From Ancylostoma caninum (Eukaryota; Nematoda; Chromadorea; Rhabditida; Ancylostomatidae), in assembly GCA_037903475.1 (NCBI GenBank), contig JBAJFG010000011.1, forward strand, positions 269,001-333,000: a DNA stretch of 64,000 nucleotides, written 5' to 3'. A program made the translations under genes and the position numbers. The notes beneath the pieces were generated by a model. It was not told the origin of the DNA. It searched no databases and saw only the letters and a program-made list of their open reading frames with translations. Shown one piece after another: positions 49,061 through 59,945 of this stretch (the stretch's first letter is position 1; each line of letters starts with the position of its first letter).

Positions 49061-52000
49061 TTCAATGAGAAACTGAAGAAAAGCCATGCAGTAATACAAG
49101 GAACTGACAACATATAAAAAGAAACAAAAAAAACCAACAGCGACCACATGACCACCTCAGAGCTCGCCTCAAGAAAAAAAACACAAACAAGGGGCCAACA
49201 AATAAACGCGCAACAAATATTCCGCGAAAATCCGCATGGATATTCGAGCAGACTCATTTCCTACAGAGGGACAGAAAGTCTGCTAACACACTACACACTG
49301 GAATGAGGCGTCGGCCAGCCAGCTGCAGATCCCTGAGGAGCAGGCAATGTGCTAACACTTCGCCATTACACGCATCGCCAGTAACGCTCGATGCCGCTGC
49401 TTCGGACACAATTTGCATGAGATATTCAACTGGCAAAGGCCCTTACACAGCTAGTTCCGTAAAAAAAGAAAAGAAAAACGAATTCAGTTTCATGGCTATT
49501 ATCGCCGAAGTCCCTCTGGAATCCTATCAGATGAAAGAGGCTTGTAAGGGTGAAGGTTAGCATAAAAAGATGTTGTAAAAACAGCAGAGAGTGGTGTATT
49601 CCTCCTCGAAGCAACTTCGAAAAACTACACGGCTAATATGTGTGGAAATAGAACCCTTCAAGGTTTAAGATGAATGGCCTAAAGTATACCAAGTTTAAAA
49701 GTGCAGGTAATCTATAGAATACCCATAGGAAATCTGACATAAATCAATGCAATGAATACCTATAAGTGTTTCCTAAGCACAACAAAAAATCACATATACA
49801 TCGTATAAAATCTGAACTAGCTGAAATGGTGCCCTTTTCTGTCGGTCCATCAGTGATGCTTAAATAGCCACCTACTCTGATAACTGTGCAGCACTAACGC
49901 AGTCCGAACGGCGTAATGGTTCGAGTAGAAACCCTAGCAGCAACTGTTTCCACATGCTGCTTCCTTCAGCAATTGTTGCTAAAGGAACAAAAGGCTGAGC
50001 AGCAATCGAGGAAAGAATAGCAGCAACTGGGAACAATTGCTGCTAGGATTTCTACTCAAACCGTTACGCGGTTCGGGTTACGTTCGTGCCGCACATGTAT
50101 ACGAGTAGTTTCCACAGCGAAGTTGAATTTATAGCTACGTTCACCTTGCTTGACGAGATACCGGACTGTAAATTATTTGTAGGTAATTACTTTCAGCACA
50201 GCGATTGCTTCTGTGTTACGCTCATAACTTGTTTACCAGTATGACCTCATTAGTTTGTCCAACGTTACATTCATAAAGCGCTATTTCGAACAAAATGGGG
50301 AGGTGGCAAATCATCGACAGTTCCACAGCTATTGGTCATTAGCAATACTACCAAGACTTATAATGAGAACTGTTCGATTTTCAGATCAATTAATAAGAGA
50401 AGGCTGCATATGTTCATTAAAAACGCAAAATTCACCCGTAAATTTTTTTTGACTGAATGGCGTATATGTGTTCATTTCAATGTGTCACAAACATTCGTTT
50501 TACAAATGAACATCCCCTCATTCCAACGAATGGGACGATGCACTTTTGCAAAACGGATGAACATTTGCGATGAATATTGAAATGTAGCGGTACAAGGTAC
50601 CGCTCAGCGTTAGGGCCCTTGTAGTGAGCAAAAAAAGGGAGGAAATAACGGAAACGAAAAGCTTAGATACGTCCAAACATTTCGCTTCCCTATAAAACCT
50701 CAGCATCAGATGCGTGGCCGTCGAGAATTCTCAAGAGAGATGCGAAAACCACTCGCGCACACATACGCACGAACAACTGTTGAGCAAGACGTATGAACAA
50801 CCAACCAAAGCTGTTGATATATGAGAATACTTCTCATAGCTTACAAGTCCACTACGTCCTATTAGGACATGACGCTATCCAAAAACGAAACAGAAAGTCC
50901 ACAGCGATGGCGCCTCTAGAAGTTTATCGCAGATTCAGATTTCACTTTTCCTTGGGGTCTCACAAACATCTGCTTCAAAAAGCATCCTGTCTACCAACAC
51001 GGAAAAGCCAAATATGAATGAGAGACGTAAATCTGGATGAATAAGATGCACCTGGATGTGGTGGGAGGATGCGGAGGAGAGCGGATTCCATGAAATCATT
51101 TTAAAAAATGGTTAAAGATCTTGTGTTGGCCTATTTTGCGTTGTTCTTTTTGGAATATGAAACCTTTCTCGATTAATCGCTTACATTTACCAAAAATTTC
51201 GGATTGACTTCAAAAATTTTCTCTTCAAATCTTCGGTTGTCTAGCGCTCCCTAGCATCGCAGGTGTGAAGCGTTGAACTGTGCGGTGCGGTAGCTCTCGG
51301 CTATGCAGCACATTTCACATTGAAACCGTGATCAGACAAAACGAGTGAGATGACTTCTAGGTGGCGCCGAGGAGACGATAGCCAATAGCTGCCTCCTACC
51401 TACTCAATATAACAAGTAGAAAGTTCCTCGGCAAACACTCAACCGCTAAATCGCCTGCCTGTAGCTGCCAGAAAGAAGATTGTATTAAAATCACCCAATA
51501 ATCAAATATTTGCGCAACCCTAGGCACATTTTACTGAATCATTGGAGCCATGCTACATATACATCTGAATTAGCTCCATTCTGATACTGAATAAGAACAT
51601 AAAACTTCTAGTCATCTAAAGATATGTTATCAGAAGCACTGAGGATGTGATGAAAAGCACTGAGGTAATCGTTCCTTGTGGAAATGGGGTGGGAATAATA
51701 GTCCTTTGACATGTGCGAAGTATGTAAAAAAGGAGTTCCAATTGTGGAATCACCTTTCAAATGATTTCAAAGTGAAAAAGGAAATAACGGAAACGAGTAC
51801 TACGATATCATATCGGCTGACAACAAAAAAATGTAACCATAAGATCAATTCAAACTGGGTGCGTACGTTTGACGCGCGTGCGTCTATACGATGAAAGGTA
51901 GGGGCACTCGCATCGCTGACGCAGCTCAGACGCACGCGTCTGCGGCTTCGCGGCGTCGCGCGTTTTGTAGGTGTTCAGTCCTTGTCAAAAAGACGCATTG

Positions 52001-52734
52001 CGCGTACGGTTCCATAGCCCTACCGCTGCAGAATTACGGTGGGAGCTACACGACCCTCTCAGTTGAGGCATCCTCTCCCCACACCCATCGTTCGGGTCCC
52101 ACCGCGTTTCTGCGGTCCGACCACCTTTTTGAGGACTCTACATACATGGCGCGTTGGACGGTGTTCACGGAAAATCTGCAAATGAATGCGTGCGCCCGAA
52201 TCGTCTAAACGGCCCTATGTTCTTCAGAACTCCTGAGACAGCAAGACCTAATCCAGTGAAATGTCAAATGACTGCCATTTATGACTAGAAGGAGAGATAA
52301 AAGGAAAGAAAGAGAGATAAATTGGCCATCCACCGTAGTCCTTCAAATTTATGCTAGAACAAGAGCTCCGAAACAAAAACAAAAACGGTTGAAGATTAAA
52401 TTCCATTCGAAACATCTTCATTTGGAAGCTCAAGCTCAAGAGACTGCGGAGCACACAAACAAACAAGTAGTCAGCAATTTTACTAAAGAAAGCGAGCAGC
52501 GATCGATCGGAGACTGGCTGGCAGCCAACACCCTCACTCTCGCCACGCCCTCATTTTCTATGCACAACAAATCAAAACCATTAGGCGGCTGCAAATACGT
52601 CGGGTGCCATGCCTCGGAGGCAATGAGCTTGAGGACAGTCACGTGGTCGTTCCTACAGCAACAGATATGTGCATAGCGAGTGCTGAACACGCTAATTCCT
52701 CGAATAGCGATACAATTCTGTAAGCATAACAATA
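49061..52734. other. Intergenic region between tomm-40 and the CCDC25 homologue
   Basis: Contains the fold-back at 49905-50075 and a CpG-rich patch at about 51850-52200 with scattered GACGC words. The promoter of the CCDC25 homologue should lie at its left side. No other gene is seen. Confidence 0.5.
49905..50075. mobile_element. Small fold-back element (about 171 bp)
   Basis: Left CGAACGGCGTAATGGTTCGA and right rev-comp CGAACCGCGTAACGGTTTGA pair for about 75 bp. The interior is rich in AGCAGCAA / TTGCTGCT words. No target duplication is clear. It lies 864 bp upstream of the CCDC25 start codon, so it could sit within that gene's upstream region. Confidence 0.75.
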
Positions 52735-52740
52735 TTTATT
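52735..52740 (-). terminator. tomm-40: Candidate poly(A) signal of tomm-40
   Basis: AATAAA on the minus strand, 533 nt after the tomm-40 stop codon. I find no other exact AATAAA on that strand between the stop and this point. It implies a 3' UTR of about 550 nt, long for a nematode but possible. A variant signal nearer the stop could be used instead. Confidence 0.45.
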
Positions 52741-53272
52741 GAACAAAACTCTATACTTTATAACAGGGAACAGTATAACAACAGTGCATCAGATGAGAGG
52801 TACCTAGACTGACGGGATCCTAGACTCCTAAACACTAAGTCACTACGCAAAATTTTAAACCTAGTGTAACATGACAACGGTAGTTAATTCAAAAACAACA
52901 GCATAAAGTCGTAAAACTAAAGGTCTACGGCAGAATTTCAAATGAATTCGAACTGCGCGATAAAATACGGAGGGAGGGGTCACTGGCAACATTAAGCTGT
53001 TGTCGTCGTTTACCAATATAATAAAGATTCTATCAAAAGAAGGCCTTCAAGAACCGCAATGCAATGAAACGACAAGAATTAACAGAACGACTGACATGCG
53101 GAAGAAAACACATTCACACAAACCTTCATGAGCGATGAAATTCATGAAAATTATTCGGCGATATCAAAATAAGAGATAAACAAACGAGAATGAAATAGGA
53201 ACCCAAGCATTGAGCTCTGACAACAGTGCTATTGCTGAGCCGCCTAGTCTTGATAATTCCATCAAGGGCAGC

Positions 53273-56200
53273 TTAACCGATAATAAGGCCAACGCCAAAC
53301 TTTCCAGCAACCTGCAAAATTCCAAATCATGCAACACGTTATTTTAGCAGTGAGGAGAGGAATACACTTGGGTATGGAAAAGAATAAAGTGGAAGAAGGT
53401 CGAGTGCGAGGAAATAAATAAGAAAATAACTAGCCCATTGACTATTTTTCGAATTCAAATGCAAAATTGAGAAGAATCTTGCTTTTTGACAATTCAAAAA
53501 TGTGAAGAATTTCTCACAGCTATGATTAATCTTCGTAGTAGTCATGAGCGTGCTCTAGTGCTATACCTATCTTGAGAAGCCCACATAGCCTCAAACTACT
53601 TACATGTGAATTGCAGGAAATTCCCAAAGAATTCCCAGCAGCTAATCTCACACCATGACATTGGCTCCATTGACAACTATGGCCAGCTTATTTACTCGAG
53701 TTGGAAAATGAAGCATTCTCGAAAGAGGAAAATAAGCGCGCTGGATACTAAGGCGTGCCTCATCAAGAATCATCATGAGGAGTAATGTGAGAATGAAAAA
53801 TTTTCTGACTGATGAACGATTTTTGAAAACGTAAGTGGCAAGCATACCAAAAATTCATCTAGCAAGAATCCATTTATTCAATTACTATTGAACCAAAGAA
53901 AATACCAACGGGAACTCTCACTAAAAGCCGATCCCCACCTCGGGAACCGCTCTAAAATTTTTGCATAGATAGAACCATTGTGAGCTGTTCAGACCAATGA
54001 TATACATCAAAAGCGCTAGCAGTGTCAGCAACACTCATTTTACGGCTATTTTTCGAAGAGAAGAGGCGGAGAGCTTGGAATCTATGGAAGATGACCGGTG
54101 TTATACTACAAATAAGCTGTGGTTGTTGCTTTGTTTCCGACATGGAAAGATGTGTTCGCTACACACATTAGCACAGAGTATTGGTACAGACACATTTCAA
54201 AACTCAGCGTTTTGACCAGTTCTTCGATATGTTAACATTTATAATAGCTCAAGATCGAAAAGCCGTGCTCCCTTGTTTTTAACGAGGCGAGCTGAGCCAC
54301 ATATGGCCCGGGAGAATCACTGGAAGGATGGGAACCTGATAGCTATGGATATGATTACTCATGGGGAGCAGCTGGGCATGGTCATAGTATAGTTGAAATT
54401 TTGCTTGGTGTCGAGTAAACGGTAAATTTGGGTATGTTAACAGGTTTACCTTATGTAATCTCAAGAACGCATATGGGCCGTGGAGAGCGTCATAAATGCA
54501 AAAGAAATACAGCAAATCATAGTTTTTCTATCGAAATATTGGAGTTAGATTTGCGAACAGCGGTAAACATAGGGGAGCTGTCCTGTACCCTCTTTTAATA
54601 CATTGACGGCAAACAGCGTATGAACGAGTTGTGTCATACGAGGGCGGAGCAAATCCTCGTTGAAATGAAACATGAAGAACTAGAATAGTCATGATAATTT
54701 CATTAAACATATTGAGATGAACCATTATGAGTTATTAATATTAATACCATTATTGTCGATAATTTATCAAGAATAAAAAACAATTGAAAAAATTACAACC
54801 GATTAGAGAACAAAAATAGAAGTTCGTCAAGTTTGACATGTCGGATTTTAAAACTGATCAGTTTGACAGTCGGAGTATTCGAAGCATCACTAGATCACTT
54901 CCCTCCTTACTCTTTTATAAAGATACATCCTGACTCTTTCAATATCACTTCCTTGTTATCAGATCAGCTTTTAAATTTCTATTTGAGAACAGGTATTGTG
55001 AAACTACTCGTTGACCTGCTGTCATTTCAAAATGTGGGTTCAACCGCGAAACAGCTAAAGAAGAAACAACTTGAAACATTGTAGAAATATAAACAGATCG
55101 TGTAGCTAATGAATGCAATAAAGTGCGGAAAGGAACTTCTTCAGAAAACAATGTTCGCAGGCGCTGTTCTCTCAGGAAGTTCCTTTGAGCTTGTACAAAG
55201 CTGCGAACTGAGCCTTGTGATGAACTAGGATAACGACTTGATGTTGAAAACACCTTTTGCCACTTCATCTCCACTTGCATTCCGCGCTTCAAATGTGTTT
55301 TGACGCAACCAAGCTAATGTTAAGATTATAACGATGGGCGGACAGTATGAGAGTATAGTTAGCTTGATTGTACGCATCTTTTTTGAGAAACAGTACTCCA
55401 GAATTTGTCATTCAAAGTCAGATGTTTCATATGTACTTGATGACGTAATATCAATGATATTGCAATTAAGCCTTTAAGTTATTTTTTTTTTTGCATATTA
55501 GGAATCTGCGGACTCCCTTGTGATCCACAAGAATAACAAAATAAATATAAAAGATCCACTGGAACTGGTTCAGATTACCGTGACAGGCATGACTGAATAA
55601 CAGCATATCATATTCCAAAAACTCGTGTTTTTACGACCAAGATTAAGAGGGCTCGCAGTGGTCATCTTTGAGTGCAAAAACTCGATAAAAATCTTTACTG
55701 TTAGCAGTCACTTCTGCATATTCTGAATGAAGAATTTAAGATGGGAGTAACCTACCTAGCCAGCTATAATAGCCATTTAAAGAAGAGAGACCCCCCTCTC
55801 CAGAAATATCTTGAATATTTAAACTAACAGTACTTTTCGATCAAATTATGCTCGAGGTATAACGGAAAAAAGGGAAAGAAAACAAAAAAAAGTAAAAGGG
55901 ATTGTAGTAATTGAAATAACGAACCTTGGAATGGTTGAACAGTCCGGAAAGCGCAAGTGTGAACGGCAACTGTTGACTGAGGCGTTTCTCAAAAACACCA
56001 CCAACAGACCTATAACGAATAGTTATTCGGAAAAATCCATTGGAACAAAAAAGTTCAGTTAAAAATGCAACAAGAATATCTGAACATAAGCAAAACGAAG
56101 AATTGGCACGAATATTGTCAACACTAAAACCGGTATTCTCATTACGGATTTGCATCGATAGTGGCACAGCAATAAATACAAAACCAGTAAGGTACAACAA

Positions 56201-59200
56201 CACCCTGGATCAAAGTGCTGCGAAACTAAGTTGAGCGAAAGCCCTGAATTTAACAGCTTTCTCATCCAAGTTGCTAATGCTCTATTAAAAAGCATGAATA
56301 TTCTAATTGTAAAGAACTTAAGATGAAACTGCTTTCACAAACATCCGCACAGAACCCAATAGAACTTACACAGAAAGCAAAACACAGAGAATCCTTGGAA
56401 TAAAACAATATACTGAGAAATGAAAATTAAAATGATAAATTCAAAAATATTAAAAGCCACCATAAAACACCAAAGAATGACAACACAATCGAACGAGTCG
56501 GCACTCCCCAGTCATATGGAAAGCTACCAAAACGTCCCAATCTTCACCGCAGTCAACGAATAAATTTGCTCAAGGCTTGGTTAAGCTTAACTCAGTGAAA
56601 ATGATAATCCTTTATAAATGTTTCCTACTTCTATTCCATTCAAAGACCGCTTGATATCGCTCTTTTTTATGGTGTCTGAACATAGGTCCAGACACTAATT
56701 ACGCTCTATTGCTCAACCAAACCTTGGCAAAACCAAATTTTGCCTAATTTCTTGCTTCTACTTGCAAAAGAAGAAGAAATGGTAACTTGGAATTAGATGC
56801 AGCTTCGCTCAACTTAGCCTCACATCCTCATTGTATTTCCTGGCATTTCAAAGGTAAAAAAATTACTGATCAACAGTTCACAGGATATTTCGCTTTGCTA
56901 TACTACAAGAATAATATCAGCATTAATGTTAATATGGAGATTAAAGTTTTCGAAAGCAATAGATTTAAAAAAAAATTAAACTACGGAGGGATTGATATGG
57001 ATCAGGTGTCCATCTTTTTCTTACAGCAAACTAGCTAGTATATTAGACTGGGGGAAGTTCCTCGCCAAATTGAAGCCAGATGGTATAACAGAAAAATAAG
57101 GTGATACAAAAAAGTGTATTTGGGCTTCATATGTTGTTAGTTCGTCCAAAAAGAATATCCACTAAAGCTAAGTTGATGCAAGAGAGAAGACTACACCGAA
57201 CTTTTTCCCATTCCTAGACTCAGATCTGATAGCTCAATCCAAAGATGAGATATTGGACAAGATCCAGGTACGAGCTACACCATAGCAGCTCCAACACGTT
57301 TGAACAAAGTGAGGAGAACGGCGAAAATGAAACTCTCAAAGCGTACCAGTTGGTATCGATGCTAGCTCTCATAGTCACTCCTTCGTCTGGCAATTCAGCT
57401 TGGTAGGCAATAGTTCCAACAGCCTGGAAGATTGCGAATCAAATGAACGTAAGGTGAAGAAAACAGGCGTTTAACAAGAAAGGACGTGGTATTTATACTT
57501 ATTGAAAAATCAAGGGAATGGAGCAGAACTCACCTCTCCAACATTAGCATTGCTTTCGAACTCAACTCCAAATGACAGATTATCGGCCTGCTTGTGATAG
57601 TAAGTGAAATGTGCACCTGTAATAGCAAAAACAAGCATAAATCGCCCAAACAGAACTAACTGAGCAAGTGGTAAGTAGCTGCTGTTTTGAAACTAACCGG
57701 AGGATCCAAGAGTAGCAGCAGCTGTCCATATAGGAGTTGTATATCGTGCACTGTACGACAACATAGAAACCTGTTGTCCTTAAAAGTACTGTGGTTAAAT
57801 TCGGCCCAAAACTGCCATTAAAAGCCCAAAAAGAAGAGATATCTAAATAGTGAGGGTCAAAGACGATGAGAAAGTTGACTTTTTCCCATATATAAAAAAT
57901 ACCACAATAATGGACAAAGAATAAGAACGTGAGCTCGTTGAGAGCAAACCTGCTAACGCCAATTCTAGGACAAATATCACCAAGAAAATGTATCACACTG
58001 AGAAGGAAATCTCACCAGGAATTTGCTTTCCGTATTGGTAAAGAAGCTCCGCGCCGACATCGAGTCTGTCAGTGAGTTTCCGCAGCATTTGCGCAACAAC
58101 TACACCACTTTCGTTGACAAGATCGGTATTTGCCAAAGTCAGGCCCAGGGTTGACAAACGACCTCTGAAAACAAACGTAAACATAGACGCACATTTCTGA
58201 AAAAAAAAACGACGAAACGAGAATAAAGGAAATAAGAAGGCCACAATGAATTTTGGAATAGATTTGGTAGTATCACACAAGTTATCTCTGATATAACTGA
58301 CCTGAAACCAAATCCTCATATGAAAACTGGAACACCACACCTAACCAGGGGTATATCAGTGAGAGACCCAAATAACTTGCGCGGATATTTGCGATGACGC
58401 AATGACATTCGTGCAACAAGGCCCTAATATTACCATCAAAACATTATTAAGCAGTAGTTTTTTATTGCTTTAATTCACGTAGGATCGAGATTGGAGGTTT
58501 CCACAATATAAACGGTCAGATAAGTTTCAAAAATGAGGGAAGAAACAGATTACATCACATGAATTACGCATGAACTATGTAGTTTGGCTTGTTCCCCATG
58601 AATGAGCCAAATTAATGAATTGAAAGATCGAATAAGTACAGAGAACTCCAAACGGACGCAGTCAAGAGTCAGGACCGCGGCGCGGCTCTTGGGCAGAGTC
58701 ACGGGAGCTCAGCATAGTGAGCGCCTGCGTCTCTGCCCATGAGAGCCGCGCCGCGATCTCGACTCTTGTCTACGTACGTTTGTAGTTTCCTATACATAGC
58801 TGCGAAGGTGATGCGTCAAAAAGCAACAGTGAACGATAATACCTTCTCTCGAAAGTTCCTTGTGCTCCCACAAGTTTGCTCTGTTGGACTTGTCCCTGCA
58901 GGCGAACACGATAGTGGTCACCTTCAAAAGAAAGTTCGAGAAAAGAAAGAAAGGTACACAAAAATATTTCATGTAGTACGAAAGTCTCCTACCGAACTGA
59001 TGCAGAACAGTAGCTGTGGTATTTCCAGCAACGTCCGTGTCGCCAAGGAATATAGGATACTGCTCTTGAGGACCGACAACCTTCGTACCAACATACGTGG
59101 CGCCGAAACGATACCCAGTGTTTGCGGGGGAGATCGACAACGTGTGAGAGACCTGAGGAAGTAGAGTTCGTGAGATCTTTTCCAGGAAACAAACTTTCAT

Positions 59201-59929
59201 GGAAATTTCACCCAGTTGTAGGTGAGAAAAGCACGAGATGCTGAGCTTTACTAAGGATTTCTTCTATGACAATCGATGGTAATGAGAAATTGGCAAGGAA
59301 AACTTAATATCTTCAGGGATAAGAAGTGCCTCGAACATCAATTCAGGCATCTATCATCATTGCAGCAACTGTGCAAAAATTCAAGTGCAACAAACATCAG
59401 TCGTCTAGTACAAAAATCTCCTGTGACCTTTGTTATCAATTAGATGTGCAAAAAATGCATTGGATTTATTGCAATTCCTTGATACTACTTTTCACCTATC
59501 ATACTGATTTGCACATTGCTACCACTAAGATCCGAGAGAACTTTTAGGGCATAAATGCCTACCTGGAAATGAGAACTTAATCCTTTGCTGACCATAACCT
59601 TGGCACCTTCGAAGCATGTGGGAAAGACGTCGCGGGCTTTACGGTGAAGCTCTTCATAACTACCTGAATATTAAGAAATGGAAAAGTCTAAAATAAAAAA
59701 AAATCAATACTATCATAACTGAATATTTGGATAACAAACGCGTACTCAATTAGTGTTATGGTTGAGGATACACAGAAACGAAGGAAGGAAACAAAAAAAA
59801 AACTTCGGTGGTTCGCTTTCCTTCTCGGCAAAAAAAAACATTTGATGTAATGTGAGGGAACTAACCTGGATTAGTTGATGGTTTCGGAGGTAAAGCAGTC
59901 TGCTCAGCTGTAGGTTGAGGTTGAGACAT
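53273..59929 (-). CDS. tomm-40: TOM40 homologue, mitochondrial outer-membrane protein import channel (10 coding exons, 305 aa)
   Basis: This encodes the beta-barrel pore of the TOM complex, through which nuclear-encoded precursors enter mitochondria. The coding exons are 59866-59929, 59563-59663, 58993-59152, 58843-58921, 58016-58164, 57698-57778, 57534-57616, 57347-57423, 55925-56009 and 53273-53311. They sum to 918 nt with all phases consistent and GT-AG at every junction. Two acceptors end in AAG rather than CAG (before 58921 and 57778). After a Pro/Gln-rich, low-complexity N-terminus of about 20 residues, the protein has Tom40 family blocks: SYEELHRKARDVFP (from residue 23), VSHTLS..NTGYRFGATYVG (from 56), GRLSTLGLTLAN, AHFTYYHKQADNLSFGVEFE, VGGVFEKRLSQQLPFTLALS, and the end GKFGVGLIIG. 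The last strand (residues 297-304, KFGVGLII) fits the PoxGxxHyxHy beta-signal read by the SAM complex. The length matches the roughly 300 aa expected for nematodes. The start is the first ATG after a trans-splice-like acceptor. Introns 8 and 9 are unusually long (1337 and 2613 bp). Confidence 0.97.
54321..54480 (+). repeat. Dispersed repeat family R1, copy E, inside tomm-40 intron 9
   Basis: It begins GGAAGGATGGGAACC and contains TATGGATATGATTACTCATG, GGGAGCAGCTGGGCA and GTTAACAGGTTTACC, ending ATGTAATCTCAAGAACGCAT. It is more diverged than copy D. It lies antisense within the largest tomm-40 intron and partly explains that intron's size. Confidence 0.7.
58663..58768. repeat. GC-rich hairpin in tomm-40 intron 4
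   Basis: Arms 58663-58698 and 58731-58768 pair through CAAGAGTC, GCGGCGCGGCTCT and GGGCAGAG around a 32-nt loop. The block is far more GC-rich than the surrounding intron, which suggests an inserted small element. No target duplication was recognised. Confidence 0.8.
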
Positions 59930-59945
59930 TGTAGGAGACCCCTGA
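59930..59945 (-). promoter_or_regulatory. tomm-40: Probable spliced-leader acceptor / start context of tomm-40
   Basis: Read on the minus strand, a pyrimidine-containing acceptor (TATTCCTGCTCAG) ends at 59942, which would leave a 12-nt leader before the ATG at 59929. Nematode mRNAs commonly receive a 22-nt spliced leader at such a site within about 20 nt of the start codon. The acceptor is seen in the sequence; trans-splicing is inferred, and an ordinary 5' UTR intron would look the same. It supports the chosen start. Confidence 0.5.

Noticed and set aside
46456..59929. Operon of tomm-40 and the CCDC25 homologue
   Set aside because: Same strand, but about 4.2 kb separates the stop of tomm-40 from the start of the next gene. 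Nematode operon genes are usually spaced by about 100 bp to 1 kb.
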